Shown: positions 21,520 to 30,574 of the stretch, piece by piece
How the letters are laid out: the number at the start of each line of letters is the position of its first letter
Position numbering within the stretch: position 1 is the stretch's first letter
IMG/VR virus record: IMGVR_UViG_3300034106_001645
Span: 1 to 36,751 of that record
Direction: 5' to 3' (one strand)
DNA: 36,751 nt
DNA from: a virus
Made by a program: the position numbers and the translations under genes
The notes under the pieces: generated by a model
Told to the model about the DNA's origin: nothing
Seen by the model: only the letters and a program-made list of their open reading frames with translations
The model's database searches: none

Positions 21520-23592
21520 ATGGCAGGACCGTTGTTTGCTGTGGGGCGGGCGCTGCTGGGCAGCCAGCTCACCCAGCCGATAATGAATGAGATGGCGGTT
21601 CGCGGGTTGAGTAGCGGAACGCTGAGTCCGGAAGTGGCGCAGTTGCTGTACAGCAACCGCACTCTGGGCGAGCAGCTCGCCAGCAGCGTTGAGCCGCTGG
21701 GGCGGCTGCTGGGGTTCCTGCCCGAGGAGCGACCCAACTACAACCTGCCCGACGACTACAGCGTGGGTCCGCAGGGCGAAATTTACAACTTGGCCGGTGA
21801 CCGCATGGTTACGGGCGAAGGCGTGACGGGGTTCCAGCCCGTAGCGCAATACGGGGAGTACGGGTTTCAAGAGCCTTTGCCGCTCGATCAGCTGCCGTTG
21901 CCGCTCGATCAGCCGTTGCCGCCGCCGCCTGGGGCGGGGTCCGGCTTTTTTGTGCCTGCTGCGGAGGGGCTGCTCAGCCTACAGCAACCGTCGCAGGAAG
22001 ATGAACAAGAACGGCGCCGCAGGGAATGGCAGGATGCAACCGGAGGTGCTCATGGAGGTGTTGTTGCAAACGGGGTAATAGCGCAACGTAAAAGCCAGCA
22101 AGGCTACGCTAAAGGCGGTTTTGTACAGAACACAGAAGGCCGATCTATAGCAGACGACAAATACCTAGAGCGACTGAGTCAATTGCGCCCTCAGGCGGGA
22201 CGAAGACCTAAGCGGCCGGCAAAGCCAGCGCTGCTGGATATCCCTGCTGACCCATCCTTGTCTGTGCCGCCCCTTGCTGGGCCAAGGCGTCGACCTGAGG
22301 CCGAGGCTTCGATGACTGCGCTGCCAGAGCCTTCAATGGCGCAGAGGCACGCCCGAAGCCTTGAGCGGTATTTCACTCCCAAGATGGGTGGTCCGCAGTC
22401 CAGGGCTGTATCACAGACTTTACTAGGTGGCGATGCGAGTATGCTGCCTTTTGGCATTGGCCTTCAGGAGTTTGTGCCGCTCTCCCCGTATGTGGCGGAG
22501 CAAGCTGGTTCCATGATCAGGGAGGGGATTGAAACTGATAGCCCGATGACATCGGCGCTGGGGGCGGGCCTGGGCGTTTTGCAGGCGCTTCCTGTGGCTA
22601 AGCCGATGGCTCGAGGCGCGGAGCGGATGGCGAACATGGCGGTGCCTGCGATGGCAAGGCCGTTCACTAATGTTCCGTTGACGATTGAGGCGGTTAGCCC
22701 GGTGCTGGGCCAGAAGGGTTCTCGAGCGTTCAAAGAAGGCATGACGCAAGAGTTGATCGGCCCTGGCGGCGCGTATGACATGGGCACGATGGGTGGCCAG
22801 CGCACTACGCAGATGCCTGGGCAGGGCGTGTACCGGAACGTGGCTGGTGTGCTTGAGACCAACCCGATGCAGGTTGTGTACGTTCCTGGTATCAGGGACA
22901 TCTCCAAGAGCCCGCAGTTGACGCAGGATGTGGCCAGTGCTGGTTCTGCGCTGGAGCAAGAGGCGATGGCTGGCATCCGGTTCTTGCCGATGGCCACCAA
23001 CCGTGCTGAGGACTCTTCTGCGATGCTGATTCGGCCGAAGAAGGGTCAGCTATCTCCTGAGGAGATCATCGCGTTGTCTGACCGCCTGGGAAGCTCTATG
23101 GTGGTGTCGCACAACCCGCGGTTGGGTGGGGTTGTGGTGGTGCCGTTTGGCGAGGTCAAGCGCGGCAACATTCCTACGGAGTTCATCCAGGCGCAGTCTG
23201 CTGCCAACGACATTCTTGGCAAGAAGGCCAATGTTCAGTACGGTGTGGCGGACATGACCAAAGACCGGCTGTTCATGGAGAAGCCGGATTACGCGAGCTA
23301 TGGATCAAGGCCAGCCGACCCTGAGTTTGAAAAGTATCGGGATGAGTTGAAGTACCTGGAGAGCCGGATGTTTGGTTCTGGCCCTGAAGGAGGAGTTCAA
23401 TCCTGGTCTAGGGGACCGGCGTACCCGACCACCGTAGTAGGCCGAGGAGAAGGATGGCAACCAGCCAACCTAGCCACAGAAGAGTACGGCCGGGTGTTCC
23501 CAAGTTTCCGGCAGGCTGATGAGGAACGAGATGTGATGCTGCAGGACTGGCAGCGGTCGATGCCTGGAAGAGTGCGCGATACAATGCGTTGA
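21520..23592 (+). CDS. Large unknown phage protein with KGG motif, 690 aa
   Basis: 690 residues; ATG preceded by GGAGG. Residues 1-75 are a small hydrophobic/Gly-rich domain, 110-140 a Pro/Leu repeat (PLPLDQLPLPLDQPLPPPP), and 195-203 GYAKGGFVQ. After a basic Pro-rich linker, a domain from about 370 to 590 contains GVLETNPMQVVYVPG, LEQEAMAGIRFLP, RPKKGQLSPEEIIALSDRLG and GGVVVVPFGEV; I cannot name its fold. The KGGFVQ(N/D)TE stretch recurs in the next large protein, linking the two. Location between terminase and portal is unusual for standard structural proteins. It may be a virion-associated or injected multidomain (polyvalent-type) protein; this is a guess. Confidence 0.75.
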   Translation: MAGPLFAVGRALLGSQLTQPIMNEMAVRGLSSGTLSPEVAQLLYSNRTLGEQLASSVEPLGRLLGFLPEERPNYNLPDDYSVGPQGEIYNLAGDRMVTGEGVTGFQPVAQYGEYGFQEPLPLDQLPLPLDQPLPPPPGAGSGFFVPAAEGLLSLQQPSQEDEQERRRREWQDATGGAHGGVVANGVIAQRKSQQGYAKGGFVQNTEGRSIADDKYLERLSQLRPQAGRRPKRPAKPALLDIPADPSLSVPPLAGPRRRPEAEASMTALPEPSMAQRHARSLERYFTPKMGGPQSRAVSQTLLGGDASMLPFGIGLQEFVPLSPYVAEQAGSMIREGIETDSPMTSALGAGLGVLQALPVAKPMARGAERMANMAVPAMARPFTNVPLTIEAVSPVLGQKGSRAFKEGMTQELIGPGGAYDMGTMGGQRTTQMPGQGVYRNVAGVLETNPMQVVYVPGIRDISKSPQLTQDVASAGSALEQEAMAGIRFLPMATNRAEDSSAMLIRPKKGQLSPEEIIALSDRLGSSMVVSHNPRLGGVVVVPFGEVKRGNIPTEFIQAQSAANDILGKKANVQYGVADMTKDRLFMEKPDYASYGSRPADPEFEKYRDELKYLESRMFGSGPEGGVQSWSRGPAYPTTVVGRGEGWQPANLATEEYGRVFPSFRQADEERDVMLQDWQRSMPGRVRDTMR

Positions 23593-23761
23593 GGCTTGAT
23601 GCGAACTGGCGAGCTTCTTCTTGAGTCTTGAACCGACCAAAGATGCCGCCTGGACTGTCCAGACCTCCATGTACAACGATGATGTCCTCGCCATCCTGCG
23701 CCGTACCGAAGGGGTACAGCATCTCAACGGGAAGCGGCGTGAATGGCTTGTAGTAGAGCAT
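23408..23761 (-). CDS. Antisense small gene between the two large late genes
   Basis: 117 residues from ATG 23761. MLYYKPFTPLPVEMLYPFGT, GEDIIVVHGGLDSPGGIFGR and FKTQEEARQFASSLNALYRA read like a genuine conserved small domain with an RFKTxEEAxxFA-type end. The last ~45 residues overlap the 3' end of the 690-residue gene in antisense and may be non-natural. It fills the 215-bp gap left by the two + strand genes and opposes late transcription. No clear ribosome site, though GCGAGG abuts the ATG. It may be a late acquisition with its own promoter. Confidence 0.5.
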   Translation of the reverse strand: MLYYKPFTPLPVEMLYPFGTAQDGEDIIVVHGGLDSPGGIFGRFKTQEEARQFASSLNALYRALFQASTAASPAASHLVPHQPAGNLGTPGRTLLWLGWLVAILLLGLLRWSGTPVP

Positions 23762-23807
23762 CCTCGCATGCTTACATAATCTAACCCGCCCGTCAACGGA
23801 GTGAGGC

Positions 23808-26800
23808 ATGGCAGACGAGATTGGTGCGGCATTTGTATACCCTTCATCTGGGCGCAGGCCTGAGAGGCTGAACAAGAGCCGAGATGTGAATGCCCCATTA
23901 CAGTTGGCTAGAGGTTGGACTGCTGGTCTGCTGGGGTTACCCGGCGATATCGAGGGTCTGGGGCGGATGCTGGTGAATCTGGCGCCTGCCGGGCGGGAGC
24001 ACGAGCGCGTCACGGGGCGGAGTTTTGTGGATAAAACGCCCGCGTTGCCCACCAGTGATTTTTACCGCGAGTGGCTGCCCGGGTACGATCCCGCACCGGC
24101 GGCGAAGGCCTTCAGCGGGCTTGGGGCGCTTACTGGAGGCATGGGTGCAACCAAGGTAGCTGGCGCTGGTATCAAGGGCGCCAAGGCCGCAGGAAGGGCT
24201 CTGGGGCCGAAGGCTGCTGAGATGGCAGAGGGCTACCTGCTGAAGAGTGGTCTGGCCCCGTCTGTGATCAAGCCCAAGGGTGGCAACTGGTTGGCCGGCA
24301 GTGTGGAAGGTGGTGTGGAGCGGTTGAAAGTTATGCCTGACCCACCATACATGCCGTACAACCAGGAAGAGCTTCAGCAGGCCGCGGCCCGCGGTTTCGG
24401 CCCGCGTGATCCAGAAACCGGCTTGATGCCTGCTCCCGTGAGCGCCGAGAACGCCGCCCTCAACCACTGGATTGACACCAAGCTCAACAAGTACATCAAG
24501 AACGAGATGGGTACACCGGAAGACCCGGTGAGGGCTTTGGCTGAGCGTGGTGTTACTCACCTGCCTGAAGGTAATTTGGAAAGGGCGGCTGAGTGGACTC
24601 CTGATACTCTTGGCGGCCGACGTAGGGCTGCTGGTTTCCCAAAAGAGGGTTATGCGACTACGCCCGCTGGGCAAGGATGGGAGCAGCTTGCGGATGAGGC
24701 AATCCACAATATGCCTGCGAGTGAGCGTATCAAGCAGCGACCTGCTGGGTATCAAGATGAGGATACATGGTTAGATAAAGTCCCACCGGAAACCATGACC
24801 TATGGCGTATACAGAGGGATTGCTGAGGGCGATGAGCTTGGTCTACCGCACCTCATTGACGAACTGCGCAACGCAACTAACCCCAACTCTGATCTACCAG
24901 CTAATCTCCGGTGGAAGCCCGAAGACCTGAAGAAGGTCACAGTCCCCCAGGCTGTAGAGCGTGTTGCCAAGATCAACGAGTACCGTGCTGCTCAGATGGC
25001 TGCGGCTCAGAAGGCCGCCCGAGAGGGCATCCCGCTTCACAAAGAGTATGAGGGGGGCTTCCAATGGATGGCCGCACCTGATACCGCAATTGATCCCAAA
25101 TCTCTTCAATACATCAAAGATGTCGGGTGCGAGAGCGGGTGGTGTACGCAAGGCGAAGGTCTTGCCAAGAAATACGGCGGAGATGAGGGCAGGCTTTATG
25201 TGCTGCACGATCCTGCTGGCAAGCCGGTTGTTCAAATTTCAGTCAAGACTACAAAGCGGGAATTGCCTGAACGAGAGATTCCTTGGGAAGTTACAACTGA
25301 ACTCAAAGAAAGCGCTGAACAGAGGGCAAGGGCGATTGGTGAGCAAAAAGGGTTTGGCCCTTACAGTGATGAAGTATCACTGCTTCAGTCTGAGCTATAT
25401 CACGAAGACTTGTTTCAATGGAGATCCAAAAATCCACAAGTCTCAACTGAAATCTTGGAGATTAAAGGCAGGCAGAACGGCGCACCAAAGGAAGAATACT
25501 TGCCGATGGTGCAAGACTTTGTTCGCAGTGGTAACTGGAGCAGAGTTGGGGATTTACACAACACTCAACTGATCGCTGTTGATCCGGGGTCAGAGCTTGC
25601 GAATGCCTTGCAGACTGCAGGAAAAAAAGTACCGCAGTATGTAACCCAAGATGAGCTTACAAAACTGTTAACTTGGAAGCGTGGGGAGGGCGATGTTCCG
25701 CAAGGCTTTGCCAAAGGCGGCTTCGTACAAGATACCGAATCCCAGCTTCCAATGCTCGATGAGATGCGTCTGGAGATGATGGATCGCGGATACGCTGCTG
25801 GAGGTCTTGCTACGGCTCTCAAGGCTGCTACCAAGGCGCATCCCGTGCGGCAAGGAAGTTTGCAAGAGACCATAACCAACATCAACAAGAAGTTGGCCGA
25901 TGACGCTGCCGCCAACAAGACTAAGCCGATTGCCTCGGCGGCTGTCGTCAACTCCACCGTTTCCAGGTCTGCTGACAAGATTGCCAAAGCTAATCCAAAA
26001 CTCTCGGAGGCTGAGGTTGCAAAGAAAGCGGAGAGGGATGCTCTTGCTAAGCTCAAGTGGGAACGTCAAGAGAGGCCCGGGCTTGAGAAGACCTACGGTG
26101 AACTGGAGAAGAGCAGTTACCAGGATCCTCGTGCCAAACGGCTTCGCAACGTGCCTGAAGTGGTGGAGGAGCGTGCTCGCAAGGCAGAAGAGTTCCTGGC
26201 ACAGCCTGTAGAGCCCTGGAAGCCTCCAGAGTCAGGGCTACAAGCCTTTGATCGATCGCTTATTAAAGATGCCCTGGAGGGCTTTCCTGGCGTGGAACAG
26301 ACTCGGTTCCCCAGGTATCAGCCGGCGCGTGCAGATTTAAGCTACATCGATGAGATCTATAACGATCCGCGCAACCGTGCTTTGATTGAACAGCAGATCA
26401 AGCGAGGCCTTCCGCTAGGGGGCGAGACGTTCTACGCCAGCCTGTATCCGCTGAAGGTTGCGACAATGGAACGTGGGATGCCGGCGTCCAAGTTTGAGCA
26501 GTTTGTGTATGAGACTGCTCCGGCTAGCGCCAGAAACTCGATTATGAACGAGATGGCCGTAGGTCAGTTCTTAAGAGATATGAAGGCTCGCGGATTGCCG
26601 CTGGATGAAGATACTGTGACGCAAGAAATGGCCAAGTTTAAGAGCCAGTATGGAACTGGCTTGCCTTTAATGCCGGTCCACCGTGAAGGCGTGCGACAGG
26701 TCATTGAAGGCCCGCAAAACCTACGCGAGATGGTGAAGGCTGACATCCCCACCAATTACAAGATCCCGACGTACGGGACGCAGAAGGCTGGAGATTTTGG

Positions 26801-27308
26801 CAAGAGTATGGTGCTGGATGTCCATGAGTCTGCTGGGCAAACTCAAGCCAGCAGGTACCACCCGTACTTTACTGAGCAGGGTGGGTTTGGACCGACTGAG
26901 TACGGATTGGCTGAGGGCAAGATGCTGGACATCGCTCAAGGCCTTGGTATCCCAGGCGGTATGGCTCAAGCGGGCAGATGGTTTGGTGGTGGAGAGTTGA
27001 CCGGCCTGAAGTCGCCTCGTGGGGACGCGTTGGATCTGTTGGAAAAGCAGGCTGCATACACCATGCAAGGCATGGGTATCAACCCAACCCCGCAGAACGT
27101 GCGCAAGTACCTGCTGGACATGATTGAGAGTGGTGAAGGAGTGTTGATGCCATACTTCAAGTCTGAAGGTATGCCGGACTATCGCGTGAAGAAGAAAGAA
27201 GGTGGCCTAGTCACACTTGAAGGCGCAGAGGACTTTGCCAAGCAGATCATGACGAAGATTGCCAACAACCCAATGAGTGCAGCAGATGGCCACAGAATTC
27301 CCGATTGA
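23808..27308 (+). CDS. Giant multidomain phage protein with PcfJ-like segment, 1166 aa
   Basis: 1166 residues, the largest gene here. GGAG precedes the ATG. Residues 90-140 are Gly/Ala-rich and hydrophobic. A middle domain has VGCESGWCTQGEGLAKKYGG (Cys441, Trp445, Cys446), RLYVLHDPAGKPVVQISVK and IKGRQNGAPKEEYLPMVQDF (552-571); this order of a Cys motif, an Arg-Leu-Tyr strand and a QIKGxxN-type end resembles PcfJ-like domains as I remember them. FAKGGFVQ (634-641) follows, then GYAAGG. The second half (740-1166) is helical and ends IPD. The start of the portal gene lies inside its 3' end. Role unknown; virion or injected effector possible, not shown. Confidence 0.75.
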   Translation: MADEIGAAFVYPSSGRRPERLNKSRDVNAPLQLARGWTAGLLGLPGDIEGLGRMLVNLAPAGREHERVTGRSFVDKTPALPTSDFYREWLPGYDPAPAAKAFSGLGALTGGMGATKVAGAGIKGAKAAGRALGPKAAEMAEGYLLKSGLAPSVIKPKGGNWLAGSVEGGVERLKVMPDPPYMPYNQEELQQAAARGFGPRDPETGLMPAPVSAENAALNHWIDTKLNKYIKNEMGTPEDPVRALAERGVTHLPEGNLERAAEWTPDTLGGRRRAAGFPKEGYATTPAGQGWEQLADEAIHNMPASERIKQRPAGYQDEDTWLDKVPPETMTYGVYRGIAEGDELGLPHLIDELRNATNPNSDLPANLRWKPEDLKKVTVPQAVERVAKINEYRAAQMAAAQKAAREGIPLHKEYEGGFQWMAAPDTAIDPKSLQYIKDVGCESGWCTQGEGLAKKYGGDEGRLYVLHDPAGKPVVQISVKTTKRELPEREIPWEVTTELKESAEQRARAIGEQKGFGPYSDEVSLLQSELYHEDLFQWRSKNPQVSTEILEIKGRQNGAPKEEYLPMVQDFVRSGNWSRVGDLHNTQLIAVDPGSELANALQTAGKKVPQYVTQDELTKLLTWKRGEGDVPQGFAKGGFVQDTESQLPMLDEMRLEMMDRGYAAGGLATALKAATKAHPVRQGSLQETITNINKKLADDAAANKTKPIASAAVVNSTVSRSADKIAKANPKLSEAEVAKKAERDALAKLKWERQERPGLEKTYGELEKSSYQDPRAKRLRNVPEVVEERARKAEEFLAQPVEPWKPPESGLQAFDRSLIKDALEGFPGVEQTRFPRYQPARADLSYIDEIYNDPRNRALIEQQIKRGLPLGGETFYASLYPLKVATMERGMPASKFEQFVYETAPASARNSIMNEMAVGQFLRDMKARGLPLDEDTVTQEMAKFKSQYGTGLPLMPVHREGVRQVIEGPQNLREMVKADIPTNYKIPTYGTQKAGDFGKSMVLDVHESAGQTQASRYHPYFTEQGGFGPTEYGLAEGKMLDIAQGLGIPGGMAQAGRWFGGGELTGLKSPRGDALDLLEKQAAYTMQGMGINPTPQNVRKYLLDMIESGEGVLMPYFKSEGMPDYRVKKKEGGLVTLEGAEDFAKQIMTKIANNPMSAADGHRIPD

Positions 27309-29832
27309 CCAAGAGTTTGGACGCTTTGTTGGGCCTGACTCGGCCAACCAAGAAGAAGAGGAGCCGGTAGAGGTCGAGTTGGATCTCGAGGAGTCCGACA
27401 TTGAGGAGCTTCCTGATGGCTCGGCGATTGTGAAGATGCCCAGCAAGGGGCCGATGGAGGATGAGGACTTCTATCAGAACCTTGCAGACAGTGACGACAT
27501 CAATCCGCTGGATCTGGGCACGCTGGCCATGCGGTACATAGAACTGGTCGAGAAGGACCAGGAGGCTCGCAAGCAGCGCGACAAGCAGTACGAAGAGGGC
27601 ATTCGACGCACCGGTCTGGGCAACGATGCGCCTGGGGGAGCCAATTTCCAGGGTGCTTCGAAGGTAGTCCACCCGGTGATGGCTGAAGCGTGCGTGGACT
27701 TTGCTGCGCGGGCGTTCAAGGAGATGTTCCCGCCTGATGGGCCTACCAAGACCAAGATTCTTGGTGATGTTGACGAGGAAAAGCTGCAGATTGCCGAGCG
27801 CAAACGCGACTTCATGAACTGGCAATTGACTGACCAGATCGAGGAGTTCGCTGACGAGCAAGAGCAGATGCTCACTCAACTGCCTTTGGGTGGTTCGCAG
27901 TACCTGAAGCTCTGGTACGACGAAAAGAAGAAGCGCCCCTGTGCGCAATTCTTGCCGATCGATGATGTGATCTTGCCGTTTGCCACGGCCAACTTCTACA
28001 CGGCACAGCGTGTGACGGAGATGGATGACATCTCTGACTACGAGTTCAAGCGCCGGATCAAATCAGGCCTGTACAAGGACACCACGTTCATCCGGGCAAC
28101 GATGGATCCGGAGCCTACGGGGTCTCAAAAGGCCAGCGACAAGATCGAAGGACGGTCAGAGAACGACAACGAAGACGGCGTGAGGCGCGTCTACCACATC
28201 TATACGTGGTTGGAGCTTGAAGATGATCCCAGGACGAAGGGCGAGATGGCTCCTTACATCCTGATGATCGATAAGCTGGACTCCGAGGTGATCGGTTTGT
28301 ACCGAAACTGGGAGGAAGGCGATGAAACAATGACCAAGTTGAACTGGATCATTGAGTTCAAGTTCATTCCTTGGCGTGGAGCATATGGTGTAGGCCTGCC
28401 GCACCTCATTGGAGGCCTCTCAGCGGCCGCTACAGGCGCTTTGCGGGCGCTCCTGGACTCTGCCCACATCAACAACGCTGCAACGCTCCTGAAGTTGAAG
28501 GGCGCAAAGGTCTCTGGGCAGTCTCAGCAGGTCGAAGTCACGCAGGTTGCCGAGATTGAAGCGGCGCCTGGGGTTGATGACGTGCGCAAACTGGCTATGC
28601 CGATGCCGTTCAACCCGCCGAGCCCGGTACTTTTCGAGCTTTTGGGCTGGTTGACCAACGCGGCCAAGGGTGTGGTGACCACTGCAGAGGAAAAGATCGC
28701 TGATGTAGGCCAAAACACGCCTGTTGGCACGACTCAAGCGCTGATTGAGCAGGGCGCCGCGGTGTTTTCCGCCATCCATGCCCGTTTGCACAAGTCCCAG
28801 GCCCGTGTTTTGCAGGTTTTGCAGCGTATCAACCGCTGGTACGTTGATGACATGCGCCGCGGTGAGGTTGTAGAAGACCTCGACATCAAGAAAGAGGACT
28901 TTGCTCGGATCACAGACGTGATTCCGGTGTCTGACCCGCACATTTTTAGCGAAACGCAGCGGATGGCGCAGACCCAGGCGGTCATGGCCATGATGAAGGA
29001 CAACCCTGACCTGTTTAACAGGAAAGTGGTCATCCAGCGCTTTCTCAAGCAGATCAAAGTTCCCGGTATCAACGAATTGATGCCTGACACGCCTGCTCCT
29101 GAGAAAACTGACGCTGCAAACGAGAACGTGTCAATGTGTATTGGCCAAGCGGCGTTTGCATACCCTGAACAAGACCATCTGGGCCATATTCAGGCGCATT
29201 TGGACTTTGCTAAAAACCCAGTGTTTGGTCAAAACCCAGTCATTGCACCTAATTTCTTGCCGAAAGCTGTCGAACACATCAAACAGCACCTTGTATTGTG
29301 GTATCTTGGCAGGATGAACGAATACGTTGATCGCGCTGTTGGGCGAAAGATTGATCCGTATGACCTGATGGCTGATCCTAAGAATTTGGATCGATTGTTC
29401 GCAACAGCATCTCAACACGTACTGATGGACACCGAGGAGACCTTAAGTGGGATCATGCCGGTGATTAAGCAGATGGTGAAGGCGCTCGAGCAATACAAGC
29501 CCAAGCCTGATATGACGCCGGATGCACAGGTGTTGCTGCAGACCAGCATGGCCGAGACTGAGCGTCGTAAGGCACGGGATCAGGCAGAACTGCAATTGCA
29601 AGGCAACAAGTTGGCCGCGGATATCCAGATGGAGATGAAGAAGCTCCAAGATCAGCAGGCTATGGAGATGGAAGGTTTGCAATTGAAATATGCAATTGCT
29701 GCAGGCGACAACGAACTCAAAGAGCGCATCGAAGCTGCCCGCCTGACCAGGGACGCAGCTCGATTGAAGCAAGACCAGGATAGTTTGATCCTGGAGTATT
29801 CCCCTTTAGGAGCAAAACATGGCTACCAGTGA
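27286..29832 (+). CDS. Portal protein
   Basis: 848 residues if the ATG at 27286 is used (an in-frame GTG at 27277 is the alternative). An acidic N-terminus (EEEEPVEVELDLEESDIEEL) is followed by the helical stem region, DKQYEEGIRRTGLGNDAPGG and GGSQYLKLWYDEKKKRP, and by a C-terminal coiled coil (EMKKLQDQQAMEMEGLQLKY) that fits the long C-terminal barrel of podovirus-type portals. Portals form the dodecameric ring through which DNA enters and leaves the head. Immediately followed by co-chaperonin, scaffold and capsid genes, which supports the assignment. Longer than average for the family. Confidence 0.85.
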   Translation: MATEFPIDQEFGRFVGPDSANQEEEEPVEVELDLEESDIEELPDGSAIVKMPSKGPMEDEDFYQNLADSDDINPLDLGTLAMRYIELVEKDQEARKQRDKQYEEGIRRTGLGNDAPGGANFQGASKVVHPVMAEACVDFAARAFKEMFPPDGPTKTKILGDVDEEKLQIAERKRDFMNWQLTDQIEEFADEQEQMLTQLPLGGSQYLKLWYDEKKKRPCAQFLPIDDVILPFATANFYTAQRVTEMDDISDYEFKRRIKSGLYKDTTFIRATMDPEPTGSQKASDKIEGRSENDNEDGVRRVYHIYTWLELEDDPRTKGEMAPYILMIDKLDSEVIGLYRNWEEGDETMTKLNWIIEFKFIPWRGAYGVGLPHLIGGLSAAATGALRALLDSAHINNAATLLKLKGAKVSGQSQQVEVTQVAEIEAAPGVDDVRKLAMPMPFNPPSPVLFELLGWLTNAAKGVVTTAEEKIADVGQNTPVGTTQALIEQGAAVFSAIHARLHKSQARVLQVLQRINRWYVDDMRRGEVVEDLDIKKEDFARITDVIPVSDPHIFSETQRMAQTQAVMAMMKDNPDLFNRKVVIQRFLKQIKVPGINELMPDTPAPEKTDAANENVSMCIGQAAFAYPEQDHLGHIQAHLDFAKNPVFGQNPVIAPNFLPKAVEHIKQHLVLWYLGRMNEYVDRAVGRKIDPYDLMADPKNLDRLFATASQHVLMDTEETLSGIMPVIKQMVKALEQYKPKPDMTPDAQVLLQTSMAETERRKARDQAELQLQGNKLAADIQMEMKKLQDQQAMEMEGLQLKYAIAAGDNELKERIEAARLTRDAARLKQDQDSLILEYSPLGAKHGYQ

Positions 29833-29968
29833 CAAGGAACAGCAGAGCGTTCTCGTGCCTCAGCACAAGCGGATGGCGCAGGGCGCTCCCATCTCGGGCC
29901 AGACTCTTGAGAACAAGAGTCAGAAGAATACGGGAGGCGCTCTATCGCAAGCTAAGAAATCCAAGTGA
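29819..29968 (+). CDS. Small hypothetical protein
   Basis: 49 residues, MATSDKEQQSVLVPQHKRMA and a Lys/Gln-rich end (SQKNTGGALSQAKKSK); strongly basic, likely disordered. AGGAGC lies before the ATG and its start overlaps the portal stop. The end overlaps the next gene as GTGA. May be a small head-associated protein; no evidence beyond position. Confidence 0.65.
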   Translation: MATSDKEQQSVLVPQHKRMAQGAPISGQTLENKSQKNTGGALSQAKKSK

Positions 29969-30165
29969 AGACCATCGGAGATCTGATCGGCGGAATCAAG
30001 GCTAGGCAGGCTGAAATAGCCGCGTCCCTCGCTGCTGGCCATGCAGCGAACTGGGAGTCTTACAACCGCGTGGTCGGTCATAACCAGGGGCTCCAAGAGG
30101 CGTTGGATATCCTGAACGAATTGATGAAAGAACCTGATGAACATGAACGAACCGGAAGTCGCTAA
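29965..30165 (+). CDS. Small helical protein (GTG start)
   Basis: 66 residues from GTG 29965, which overlaps the previous TGA. It is one long helix: IGGIKARQAEIAASLAAGHA and QGLQEALDILNELMKE. Overlaps the GroES-like start by 29 bp. Similar short helical proteins follow portals in environmental phages; function unknown. Confidence 0.65.
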   Translation: MKTIGDLIGGIKARQAEIAASLAAGHAANWESYNRVVGHNQGLQEALDILNELMKEPDEHERTGSR

Positions 30166-30574
30166 CGCGACTGAATTAGCTTGGTCATTTCCGAGCGTGG
30201 ACCCCGGTGCGAAACCTCTAGGCGGACGAATCCTTGTGCAACTCCGCCGCACGAAGCAGAGGGCTACAAGCGCTGGAATCATCCTGGTCCACGAGACCAA
30301 GGAAACCGAGAAGTGGCAGAACATGGTGGCCAAGGTGATCGAGATCGGTCCCCTGGCGTTCAAGCACCGAGACACGATGCTGGCGTGGCCTGAGGGCTCC
30401 TGGTGCGTGGCTGGTGACTACATCCGTGTTCCGAAGTGGGGTGGCGATCGCTGGGAAGTCAAAGTCCCTGGCGAAGACGACATGGACGACCCCGCACTCT
30501 TCATGATCTTGAACGACCACGAAGTGATCGCCAAGGTTACGGGCAACCCGCTTGAGATGAAGGCCTTCCTATGA
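30137..30574 (+). CDS. GroES-like co-chaperonin
   Basis: 145 residues, longer than cellular GroES (~97). GGRILVQLRRTKQRATSAGI matches the Cpn10 first strands with the DRVLV-type start, IILVHETKETEKWQNMVAKV carries the mobile-loop region, IEIGPLAFKHRD follows, and GDYIRVPKWGGDRWEV with FMILNDHEVIAKV is the C-terminal beta-barrel closure. It would cap the host GroEL chamber to fold a phage protein, probably the capsid protein encoded 2 kb downstream, like T4 gp31. It precedes the scaffold with an ATGA overlap. Confidence 0.85.
   Translation: MNMNEPEVANATELAWSFPSVDPGAKPLGGRILVQLRRTKQRATSAGIILVHETKETEKWQNMVAKVIEIGPLAFKHRDTMLAWPEGSWCVAGDYIRVPKWGGDRWEVKVPGEDDMDDPALFMILNDHEVIAKVTGNPLEMKAFL

Noticed and set aside
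27247-27948. 233-residue minus-strand ORF opposite the portal N-terminus
   Set aside because: Leu/Arg/His-rich translation with no motif, exactly antisense to the acidic coiled N-terminal portal region; a codon-bias shadow.
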